This document shows, piece by piece, positions 6,238 to 13,920 of a stretch of DNA of 20,415 bases. The stretch is from assembly GCA_937876435.1 (NCBI GenBank), contig CALEIL010000524.1, positions 1 to 20,415 on the forward strand, read 5' to 3'. The notes under the pieces were generated by a model that saw only the letters and a list, made by a program, of their open reading frames with translations, was not told the origin of the DNA and made no database searches. Within the stretch, counting starts at the first letter, position 1. Each line of letters begins with the position of its first letter. This stretch comes from an uncultured Bacteroidota bacterium (GTDB lineage Bacteria > Bacteroidota > Bacteroidia > Chitinophagales > Saprospiraceae). Position numbers and translations under genes: made by a program.

Positions 6238-8250
6238 TCAATGGACCCAACGAAGCACTACCATCGTTCTGCTTGGAATGTACAGATGGACGCATTGGTT
6301 TTCATCGGAAAAATGTTCGACGCTATGATCCTGTCGCCCGAATCCTCCAAATGTTCCGGAATCAGAATCCAGTACAATCCTATACTTGCCATGCTTTGGG
6401 ACATAGATCGGGTAATCTGTGAATGAGGTGGATGGATGGAAAGAAAATACAAAAATCAATCCGCCCCTTTCATAGGCGATGATCTTATTTTCCGGACTCA
6501 AATGCAGTTGAGTGGCGGGAGGTGCCATCAGAATTTGATATTCTTTGCCCAATTCAATCATGGCCTGATCCCACGCGTTCAGGTGGCTATACCGCAGCAG
6601 TGGGTCATCAGCCAATGACCATTGTCTCCGGGCATGGAGATAGCTCCAGTTGTTCCCTTCGCGTGGAAAATCCACCCATTCCGGATGACCAAATTCATTG
6701 CCCATAAAATTCAGATAGCCTTCCCCACCCAGCGAGAAAGTGATCATACGGATCAATTTGTGAAGTGCGATCCCCCGGTCGATGACCAGATTTTGTTGTA
6801 AAGTAGACATGCTGTAGTACATCTCCTTGTCCATCAACCAGAATGCCAGGGACTTGTCACCGACCAATGCCTGGTCATGACTTTCCGCATAGGCTATTGA
6901 CCGTTCATGCGCCGGTCGGTTGGTCAATTGATGCCAGAGACCGTACATATCCCACTCTTCATCGGGTTTGTGTTTGAGCGTTTTGATCCAGTAATCCGGA
7001 ACTCCCATCGCCATCCGGAAATCAAATCCTATCCCTCCGTCCTCGATCTTCCTGGCTAATCCGGGCATCCCGCTCACATCCTCTGCGATCGAAATCGCGT
7101 AAGGCTTCAAGTCGTGGATTAGTTTATTCGCCAGTTGTAAATACACGATGGCATCCAGATCAACGTGATCGTTGAAATACAGGTCCACGGGACCAAAATC
7201 CATCGATAAGCCATGATGAGTGTACATCATAGAGGTTACTCCGTCAAACCGGAAACCATCAAAATGAAATTCTTCCAGCCAGTAGCGAATATTGGATAGT
7301 AAAAACCGCTTGACTTCGATCTTAGCGTAATCAAAAACCTTGGAGTCCCAACCCTGGTGATAACCCCTTGCGCCGGCATGGAAATATTGATAATCGGTGC
7401 CATCAAATTCATTGATGCCTTCGTTGACGTTTTTGACCGCGTGGGAATGGACGATATCCATCACCACCGCTATACCCAATTCATGCGCCCGATTGACCAG
7501 TGATTTGAGGTCTTCCGGACTGCCAAAGCGGGAGGAAGGTGCAAAAAAATTGGAAATATGGTATCCGAACGATCCGTAATAGGGATGTTCCATGACGGCC
7601 ATGAGTTGAATGGTGTTGTAACCGGCCTGCTTGATTCTGGGTAGGATCGCTTCTTCAAATTCCTTGTACGTTCCCACTCCTGCTCTTTCCTGGGCCATGC
7701 CTACGTGACATTCATAGATCAGGGGTTGGCGCAGACTGGATTCCGAAGTATAATTCTGATCGGTCCAGGAGAATTCTTTCCCAAACCACAGTTGGCCCGC
7801 AAAATCATGGTTTTCGTCGTTTTGGATCACCTTCCGGATATAAACGGGTATCCGGTCCAGGCTCCCTGCAGGCGAAATTACGTGGACTTTTACAAGACCC
7901 TTATGAATAAATCTATCCTTGTATGTTTCGTAGGGAAGAAATATTTCCCAGACACCACCAGGGTCTTTGGTCATCGGATGGTTGTATCGATCCCAGTTAT
8001 TGAAATCGCCGAAGAAAAATAACTGATAAGCAGCCGGAGCCCACTCCCGGTAAATCCATCCATTTCGTTCCTGATCAAAATGGATGCCAAAGTATTCATG
8101 GATCCGGGCAAACTCCAGGATGCTGCCGCTTATTTGCCCGATCTCGTCCAGAGCCGTGGAGAACCGATGAAGACGCTCCGCAATATTGGATTCGTATTCC
8201 CTGAGCCATTCCTCATCCCTGATAAGCGCAATTTTCGTGGAGTCCGTCAT
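6238..8250 (-). CDS. glgB: 1,4-alpha-glucan branching enzyme, eukaryote-like GH13_8 type
   Basis: 670 residues. It makes alpha-1,6 branches in glycogen by cutting and transferring alpha-1,4 chains, in the cytoplasm. Domains: a CBM48-like N-terminal module (about 60-150, with IYREWAPAA and GDFNNWD), the GH13 barrel (about 175-540), and an all-beta C-terminal domain (about 570-668). Conserved regions visible are DIVHSH (265-270), GFRFDG with the nucleophile Asp336, IAEDVSG with the acid/base Glu390, and AESHDQ with the stabiliser Asp459. HDQALVGDK, GGEGYLNFMGNEFGHPEW and IPSR near the end match what I recall of animal and fungal branching enzymes, and this is the GH13_8 rather than the common bacterial GH13_9 pattern. 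No other glycogen gene is in the window, so it is either a lone gene or its partners lie elsewhere. Confidence 0.93.
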   Translation of the reverse strand: MTDSTKIALIRDEEWLREYESNIAERLHRFSTALDEIGQISGSILEFARIHEYFGIHFDQERNGWIYREWAPAAYQLFFFGDFNNWDRYNHPMTKDPGGVWEIFLPYETYKDRFIHKGLVKVHVISPAGSLDRIPVYIRKVIQNDENHDFAGQLWFGKEFSWTDQNYTSESSLRQPLIYECHVGMAQERAGVGTYKEFEEAILPRIKQAGYNTIQLMAVMEHPYYGSFGYHISNFFAPSSRFGSPEDLKSLVNRAHELGIAVVMDIVHSHAVKNVNEGINEFDGTDYQYFHAGARGYHQGWDSKVFDYAKIEVKRFLLSNIRYWLEEFHFDGFRFDGVTSMMYTHHGLSMDFGPVDLYFNDHVDLDAIVYLQLANKLIHDLKPYAISIAEDVSGMPGLARKIEDGGIGFDFRMAMGVPDYWIKTLKHKPDEEWDMYGLWHQLTNRPAHERSIAYAESHDQALVGDKSLAFWLMDKEMYYSMSTLQQNLVIDRGIALHKLIRMITFSLGGEGYLNFMGNEFGHPEWVDFPREGNNWSYLHARRQWSLADDPLLRYSHLNAWDQAMIELGKEYQILMAPPATQLHLSPENKIIAYERGGLIFVFSFHPSTSFTDYPIYVPKHGKYRIVLDSDSGTFGGFGRQDHSVEHFSDENQCVHLYIPSRTMVVLRWVH

Positions 8251-8510
8251 GTTTAGAGATCTTGTAAAAGTTGAATATACTCAATTTTTCATTGAGAGAA
8301 TGTGTTTTGGAGAATCGAAAGACAACTGCGGTATGATCAGATCTCCAGAACCTTAAAAAATAGAATTCCTCATTGAGCAGTTCGAAATTCGTCATTCGGG
8401 TCTCCTCCTTGATTATTTATTTTTTTTAAATAAGAATTTAGATAAACGTTTCCAGTTTCTCCAAATAATCACGTGTTTTACTAACTTCACCAGCCAGAAA
8501 ACGAGGGACC
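8251..8510. promoter_or_regulatory. Divergent intergenic region
   Basis: 260 bases between the diverging branching-enzyme (minus) and Tat-protein (plus) genes, so promoters for both should lie here. I found no exact TAnnTTTG word on either strand. It contains the third AATTCGTCATTCG copy (8386-8398) and an AT-rich stretch around 8412-8436. Confidence 0.45.
8386..8398 (+). repeat. Dispersed 13-base word, copy 3
   Basis: AATTCGTCATTCG, identical to the copies at 161-173 and 323-335, about 8 kb away and again intergenic. Confidence 0.5.
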
Positions 8511-10040
8511 ATGAGTCAAAAAGAAAATCCAAGAAGAAAATTTTTGAAAGAGAGTGCGGTGCTGGGGATTGGGGCTACCATTCCCACTATCCCACAGATA
8601 CCGAATATTCCTAAAAATAAATCAAATACCATCACCCGGGAGAATGAGCATGAAGGTTCTTCCGACTGGCAACTTACCCGGGTGCGTCCGGATAGTTCCT
8701 CACAACGGACTCCCTGGATCGAGGGGTATTGCAGCCGGCAAAGCGTGAAGGCCGGTGATACGCTGCATGTCATGATCTCTACGGATCCCGTCCGCGAGTT
8801 TAACCTGGAGATATTCCGAACCGGATACTATGGAGGAAAAGGCGCCCGGTTGATGAAAAAACTGGGGCCGTTTCAGGGGAAAAAGCAGCCAGTGCCTGAA
8901 CCTGGTGACAAGAACATCCACGAATGTCAGTGGGAACCGACCCTTAGTCTTCATATCGAAAAAGACTGGGTCTCCGGTGTGTATGTGGGGCGGTTGACGA
9001 CGCTTCAGGCCGATCCTCAGGATCCCTATTGGCAGAGTTATATCATATTTATCGTCACGGATGACCGACCTGCAGATGTCCTGTTCCAATGCTCGGACAA
9101 TACCTGGCAAGCCTACAATCGCTGGCCCAGTAATTATTCTATTTATACCCATCCCAAAGGCGTACAAGGTCCGTGGGCGCAGGTAAGTTTTGACAGGCCT
9201 TACGGACGACAATCCCAGTATACCGGCATCGTTAACGATCCCTTATCTTTCGGATCGGGGGAATATTTGTCTTTCGAATTTCCCATGGCGTACTTCCTTG
9301 AGGAGCATGGGTACGATGTAACCTACTGTGCCAACAGCGATATGATTACCCCTGACCGGGGGTTGAAATGCAAATCATTTCTCAGCGTAGGGCACGATGA
9401 ATACTGGGACATCCGACAGTATGAAAGCGTTGTAAAAATGAGGGACGCCGGAGTGAGTTTAATGTTTTTTTCGGGGAATGCAGTCTGCTGGGTTTCTCCT
9501 TTTTCGCCCAACGGCGAAGGAGTGGAAAATCGAAGAATTTATCGGGGAGGACCTTACGGCGGAAACTACACGTGGGCAAACCTGAGGGAAGAAAGGCATG
9601 GACCGTTTCCCGAGCGAGGTCCCGATGAAGGTTACCTAATGGGTGTCCGCAATATCAGTCCGGAGAACGGAGGCGGGGATTGGAAAATCACCAATGCCGG
9701 TCATTGGATATTTGAAAATACGGGGATCAAAAACGGAGAGGCAATCCCCGGACTGGTCGGCTGGGAGCACCACGGGGATCCACCAGATATACCAGGACTG
9801 GAAGAAGTGGCCAGGGGGATGGTATGGACTGGTGGCGTTACGCCGCAGGAATGGACAGCGGTGATCTATCCGGGACCCAAAAACAACTTTGTCTTCAATG
9901 CCTCCACCATCTTTTGGTGTCAGGGACTGAGTCATCCACCAGGTCATACCCTGCCTTGGTCGCACTATAGCAGACCCCATGGACCAGATGTCAGAGTACA
10001 ACAAATCACGCATAATCTACTTAAAAAAGCCATCCAATAA
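8511..10040 (+). CDS. Tat-exported N,N-dimethylformamidase beta-subunit-like protein
   Basis: 509 residues. The N-terminus carries a twin-arginine signal (RRKFLKES, 8-15, then a hydrophobic stretch), so folded export, perhaps with a metal, is expected. Residues about 55-185 form a beta-sandwich with FRTGYYGGKGARL (102-114). From about 188 the large catalytic-like domain has LFQCSDNTWQAYNRW (191-205), LSVGHDEYWD (291-300), FFSGNAVCW (319-327) and GWEHHGD (417-423). These match the C-terminal domain of the large subunit of N,N-dimethylformamidase, an iron amidohydrolase. Most such homologues are uncharacterised, so dimethylformamide hydrolysis should not be assumed. Tyr298 and Glu419 are plausible metal ligands; Cys326 sits where I recall a Tyr in many relatives. 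Its stop codon shares one base with the next gene's start (TAATG), so the two are translationally coupled. Confidence 0.85.
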   Translation: MSQKENPRRKFLKESAVLGIGATIPTIPQIPNIPKNKSNTITRENEHEGSSDWQLTRVRPDSSSQRTPWIEGYCSRQSVKAGDTLHVMISTDPVREFNLEIFRTGYYGGKGARLMKKLGPFQGKKQPVPEPGDKNIHECQWEPTLSLHIEKDWVSGVYVGRLTTLQADPQDPYWQSYIIFIVTDDRPADVLFQCSDNTWQAYNRWPSNYSIYTHPKGVQGPWAQVSFDRPYGRQSQYTGIVNDPLSFGSGEYLSFEFPMAYFLEEHGYDVTYCANSDMITPDRGLKCKSFLSVGHDEYWDIRQYESVVKMRDAGVSLMFFSGNAVCWVSPFSPNGEGVENRRIYRGGPYGGNYTWANLREERHGPFPERGPDEGYLMGVRNISPENGGGDWKITNAGHWIFENTGIKNGEAIPGLVGWEHHGDPPDIPGLEEVARGMVWTGGVTPQEWTAVIYPGPKNNFVFNASTIFWCQGLSHPPGHTLPWSHYSRPHGPDVRVQQITHNLLKKAIQ

Positions 10041-13000
10041 TGGGACACGCATATCCATTTGTTCAGAAAGGATTATTATTCCTGATGTTAGTCTGTTTAT
10101 TTTTCCAGATGGGATGCAATTCTGAGGATCAGTCCTCCGACAGCCGGTTTCACCTGCCGGAAGGTTTTACGATCGAACCAGCGGTATCACCCGATCTGAT
10201 TTCATTTCCTATGTTTGCTACATTTGATGACAAAGGTCGGTTGTTTCTTTTTGAATCGACCGAACCCAACGATATGTCCACGGATTCAATGGTGGCTGAT
10301 CCGACCTATCACATCCGATTGTTGACCGATACGGATCTGGATGGAGAGTTTGACAAATCGCAAGTATTTGCAGATAATATTCCTTTTCCCATGGGTGGGA
10401 CCTTCCACGATGGGAGTTTGTACGCTGCTGCTCCACCCGACATCCTGAAGCTGACCGACACCGATGGGGATGGCGTAGCGGATCAAAGAGAAGTGGTACT
10501 GACGGGCTGGATCCTTTACAACAACGGAGCCATTCTGAGTGGTCCGTTTATGGGACCGGATGGATGGATGTACGTAGCTGATGCGCGCAGGGGATTTGAC
10601 ATAACCACCCGGGAAGGCGAGCGACTACAGGGCAAGGGGACCAGGATTTGGCGTTTTCTCCCGGATGGAAGCAGATTGGAATCGTTGAGTGGTGGGGGAT
10701 TTGACAACGCCATCGAAATTGATTTTATGCCGGGTGGCGATCCCATCGGCACGATGACGTATTTCAGAGATCCGGCTAATGGACAACGGGATGCTCTGAT
10801 GCATTGGGTCTACGGAGGCGTATATCCCAAGTATTACTCGGTGATCGACGAAGATAAGCTCAAATTGACGGGTGATCTGATGCCGGTGGTGACCAAAATG
10901 CCGCGGGTTGCTCCTTCGGGACTGGTCCGTTTTCGGGATAATCATTGGGGAAATGAATACGAAGGTGAGTGGTTCAGTGCTATTTTCAACACCGGTCAGG
11001 TTTTGAGGCATTCCATCGCAACCACAGGCGGCTCTTATCAGTCTGAGGACCAGGTCTTCTTATCATCTGATATACCGGATTTCCATCCGACCGATGTACT
11101 GCAGGACGGAAACGGAGATTTACTGATCATCGTGACCGGAGGATGGTTTATCAAAGGGTGCCCTTTGTCCCGGGTTGCCAAGCCGGACGTGCCAGGGGGA
11201 GTTTTCAGAATCAAGAAAACCGGAACCACTGATCTTGAAGATCCCTGGGGTACCTCGATCGCTTTTGATCAAAAAACTCCCCAGGAACTGATCACCCTAC
11301 TGGATGACAAACGACCTATGGTTCGTCGCAATGCCCTGGAAAATCTGGTCTCGACCGGACCAGGGTCACTGGAAGTACTGCGAGGCAGATATCAGAACGG
11401 GACCGACCCACAACGTCTGGAGATTTTATACGCTATACATCGCCTTCATACGGAAGAAGGCAAAGCACTGGTGCGGGAAGCGCTGTCGGATGATTTTGAG
11501 GATATCAGAATCGCAGGTGCCCGCTTATGTGGTTTGTCAAAAGATGAAAAAGCCTTGTCAACCCTTTTGGATATCGTACGTTCGGACTCCTCGATAAGGG
11601 TCCGGCGTCAGGCTGCCACCGCCCTGGGGCAAATTGGGAGCCAAGACGCGGTTCCCGGCCTTGTTGAAGCATCGATTGGGGTGGACGACCGGTTTTTACA
11701 GCATTCCATCAGGTACGCGCTTATTACACTCAAAACACCGGGTCCGGTGGTTGAGGCATTGACCCACAACGATCCCTATGCGCGGATGTCGGCGTTGGTC
11801 GTCCTCGATCAAATGGACGATTCTCCTTTATCCAGCGAACACGTACGGCCTTTCCTCACTTCTACGGAATCACAACTGCAGGAAACCGGGATTTGGGTAC
11901 TGAGTCACCACCCCGAATGGGCTGGAGTCGTCACAGATTATGTGAAATCTACCCTTGCACAGGGCTCAATGGATCAGGCAGAAATCACCGAAATGGAAGA
12001 TCTGCTCGTTACCTTTTGCGGAAATTCGATGATTCAAAATTTCATCCATAAAACCATAGATGCACCATCCACCGCAGAGAACATCCGGATCTCCTTGCTG
12101 CGGGTCATGGGTAAATGTTCGGGACGGGTTCCATCGGAATGGATTTCAAGTTTGGGGAATCAACTCATGTCTTCATCGGAATCCCTTCAGTCCACCGCAA
12201 TCAATGTGATAGAAACACGTCAAATCAAAAATTTGGAGGACCGGCTCAATCAATTAATGGGGAAAATGTCAGATCAGCCGGAAACCTACCTCAGAGTGCT
12301 CAATGCCCGATTGATGAGTGATCCGGGTTTGTCCTCCCAGGAATTTGGACAAATCATCTCGTATTTATCGCACTCCAATTCGGTGGGCATTCGGCGTTCA
12401 GCCCAACAAGTTTTGGATAGAGCGGAATTGACCAGCAACCAGTTGGAAGAACTGGCCGGATCTCCTTTATCCGAAGCTGATGAGGTTACATTTACCGGAA
12501 TAGTTCGTTTGTTTGCAAAAGATTCATCGGAACAAGCCGGGATTCCACTCGTCCAGGCATTAAATGAAAAAGAGGAATACCTGAATCTGTTCAGCGAGCA
12601 GGAATTGGCTTCCGTTTTACAGAATTATCCAGAGAACGTTCGTCAGAATGCTGAGCCGGTGATGGAAATCCTGCGTCAACAAAATGCGGAACGACACGAC
12701 CAACTTCACGCTGTGGAGGAAGGTTTGGTGAAAGGAGATATAGGCCGGGGAAGAGATTTGTTTTTTGGAAAAGCTATTTGCTCTACCTGTCATACGGTAG
12801 GGGACGAAGGGCAGAGTTTTGGGCCTGACCTGACCACTATCGGAGCCATCCGGTCCCGCCACGATTTGCTGGAAGCCATCGTTTTCCCCAGCGTGACTTT
12901 TGCCCGGGAATATGAAACATATGTCGTTCGAACGGCCAGTCAATCGTATACTGGCGTGTTAAAAGAAGGACTGGAAAGTGGCGTAGTGGTGATTGAGCAG

Positions 13001-13180
13001 GCTCCTGGTATGGTCGTCCGGATTCCGGAGGCTGAAATCGTATCCATGGAACAAAGCGAAGTTTCGCTAATGCCTGCCGGATTGGATCAATCCCTGTCCA
13101 ACCAGGAATTGTCAGACCTGATAGCATTCCTGGAGGCCTTGCCCTATACGGTGGATCGGTTACTCGAGTTGTCGCAATAG
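10040..13180 (+). CDS. Beta-propeller/HEAT-repeat lipoprotein with C-terminal cytochrome c-type haem domain (PVC-type)
   Basis: 1046 residues. The signal peptide ends at Cys26 (QMGC, a slightly atypical lipobox), so a membrane-anchored envelope protein is expected. Residues about 35-395 are a beta-propeller of the membrane-bound dehydrogenase type, with two Asp-rich calcium-like loops (TDTDLDGEFD near 96 and TDTDGDGVAD near 140). About 410-880 is a helical HEAT-like array (for example VRRNALENL and RVRRQAATALGQIG). The C-terminus is a haem domain with CSTCH (Cys914, Cys917, His918) and a probable distal ligand Met1011 in LMPAGL. This architecture is typical of Planctomycetes and Verrucomicrobia and occurs in several Bacteroidota. 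It likely passes electrons from an oxidised sugar or other substrate to the respiratory chain; the substrate is unknown. It overlaps the Tat-exported gene by one base, which implies a shared role. Confidence 0.88.
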   Translation: MGHAYPFVQKGLLFLMLVCLFFQMGCNSEDQSSDSRFHLPEGFTIEPAVSPDLISFPMFATFDDKGRLFLFESTEPNDMSTDSMVADPTYHIRLLTDTDLDGEFDKSQVFADNIPFPMGGTFHDGSLYAAAPPDILKLTDTDGDGVADQREVVLTGWILYNNGAILSGPFMGPDGWMYVADARRGFDITTREGERLQGKGTRIWRFLPDGSRLESLSGGGFDNAIEIDFMPGGDPIGTMTYFRDPANGQRDALMHWVYGGVYPKYYSVIDEDKLKLTGDLMPVVTKMPRVAPSGLVRFRDNHWGNEYEGEWFSAIFNTGQVLRHSIATTGGSYQSEDQVFLSSDIPDFHPTDVLQDGNGDLLIIVTGGWFIKGCPLSRVAKPDVPGGVFRIKKTGTTDLEDPWGTSIAFDQKTPQELITLLDDKRPMVRRNALENLVSTGPGSLEVLRGRYQNGTDPQRLEILYAIHRLHTEEGKALVREALSDDFEDIRIAGARLCGLSKDEKALSTLLDIVRSDSSIRVRRQAATALGQIGSQDAVPGLVEASIGVDDRFLQHSIRYALITLKTPGPVVEALTHNDPYARMSALVVLDQMDDSPLSSEHVRPFLTSTESQLQETGIWVLSHHPEWAGVVTDYVKSTLAQGSMDQAEITEMEDLLVTFCGNSMIQNFIHKTIDAPSTAENIRISLLRVMGKCSGRVPSEWISSLGNQLMSSSESLQSTAINVIETRQIKNLEDRLNQLMGKMSDQPETYLRVLNARLMSDPGLSSQEFGQIISYLSHSNSVGIRRSAQQVLDRAELTSNQLEELAGSPLSEADEVTFTGIVRLFAKDSSEQAGIPLVQALNEKEEYLNLFSEQELASVLQNYPENVRQNAEPVMEILRQQNAERHDQLHAVEEGLVKGDIGRGRDLFFGKAICSTCHTVGDEGQSFGPDLTTIGAIRSRHDLLEAIVFPSVTFAREYETYVVRTASQSYTGVLKEGLESGVVVIEQAPGMVVRIPEAEIVSMEQSEVSLMPAGLDQSLSNQELSDLIAFLEALPYTVDRLLELSQ

Positions 13181-13182
13181 AA

Positions 13183-13217
13183 AGCTGTTAGCTATTAGCC
13201 GTTAGCATTTAGCTGTG
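13183..13217 (+). repeat. Heptanucleotide tandem repeat array, five units
   Basis: Five 7-base units in register (AGCTGTT, AGCTATT, AGCCGTT, AGCATTT, AGCTGTG), consensus AGCNRTT, starting two bases after the stop codon of the haem protein. The unit resembles the minus-strand reading of the array at 3375-3430. Confidence 0.65.
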
Positions 13218-13266
13218 TGTTTTTGGGTGAATTGTGGGCTAACCTGAACCTCAAAAACCGTGTCAT

Positions 13267-13283
13267 TCCGGATTCGATCCGGA
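13267..13283. repeat. REP-like hairpin between convergent genes
   Basis: TCCGGAT and ATCCGGA (7-bp perfect arms, 13267-13273 and 13277-13283) enclose TCG and are preceded by GTCAT. Elements starting GTCATTCCGG with a mirrored arm are familiar dispersed intergenic repeats. It sits one base from the DinB-family stop codon, between genes converging from both sides, so it may also help to end transcription, although there is no T-run. Confidence 0.55.
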
Positions 13284-13284
13284 G

Positions 13285-13788
13285 TTACTTCTCGTATAAA
13301 TAAAAAATATAATCCGTAGGAATTCCAGGGTAACCCTGCTGCCGGAGCATGGCGGTAATATTCCCACGATGGTAGGTGCCATGATTGACCACATGCTCCA
13401 CGAGCTCACTTACCTCCGTGGTCATTTCGCCATAACTGGGATGGTAGATGGTGATCTGTTGATCGGGATCCTTCAACGAACGGATAAAAGCCAGGTAGTT
13501 GTCCGCCACCTCCTCATAAAGGGCAATCATTTCATGAAGGCTTGTACCTTTTGATTTTTGATCGAGGTGGTTGATGACCTCCATGGTTTGGTCGAAGGTA
13601 TCTCCGGACATGACGCTCAGCCACATACCATCCACGTTGTATATATGTACGATAACTTCATGGATGGACGAAAAAACGCTGTCGATCCCTTCGTTGTATA
13701 CCTGGTCCGGTAAACTTTTTAAATGATTCAAAATGCGGTCGTTGGCCCAGTCGTGGTACTTAAATCTTTTAATCGTTCTGTTTTCCAT
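13285..13788 (-). CDS. DinB-like four-helix-bundle protein
   Basis: 167 residues, the normal length for the DinB/YfiT superfamily. The predicted metal triad is His48 (EVIVHIYNVD), His136 and His140 (HVVNHGTYHRGN), the classic spacing for these helical bundles, which bind a divalent metal. Many members are thiol-dependent transferases (bacillithiol or mycothiol type) or have no known substrate. The name DinB here refers to the Bacillus subtilis damage-inducible protein, not DNA polymerase IV. It is a cytoplasmic, single-gene unit; the glycan locus ends 132 bases upstream of its start on the same strand. ATG start at 13788, which gives MENRTIKRFKYHDWANDR, typical of the family. Confidence 0.88.
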   Translation of the reverse strand: MENRTIKRFKYHDWANDRILNHLKSLPDQVYNEGIDSVFSSIHEVIVHIYNVDGMWLSVMSGDTFDQTMEVINHLDQKSKGTSLHEMIALYEEVADNYLAFIRSLKDPDQQITIYHPSYGEMTTEVSELVEHVVNHGTYHRGNITAMLRQQGYPGIPTDYIFYLYEK

Positions 13789-13920
13789 GCGTATTTGATA
13801 ATTAAAAACTGCATGAAATATACGATAAAGCCGAAAATTGTCCAGACGATTGACTGAATTTAAGAGACGACGATTTAAATATTAGCTTCAGCAATTGAAA
13901 GTATTAATCCCTTCCAGGAT

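Noticed and set aside
8700..9212. 170-codon minus-strand frame inside the Tat-exported gene
   Set aside because: Fully overlaps conserved family sequence on the other strand and shows no protein family features.
10040..13180. Reading the haem-domain protein as evidence of a Planctomycete genome
   Set aside because: The architecture is common there, but the SusD operon, TAnnTTTG promoter words and lipoprotein signals point to Bacteroidota, where such proteins also occur.
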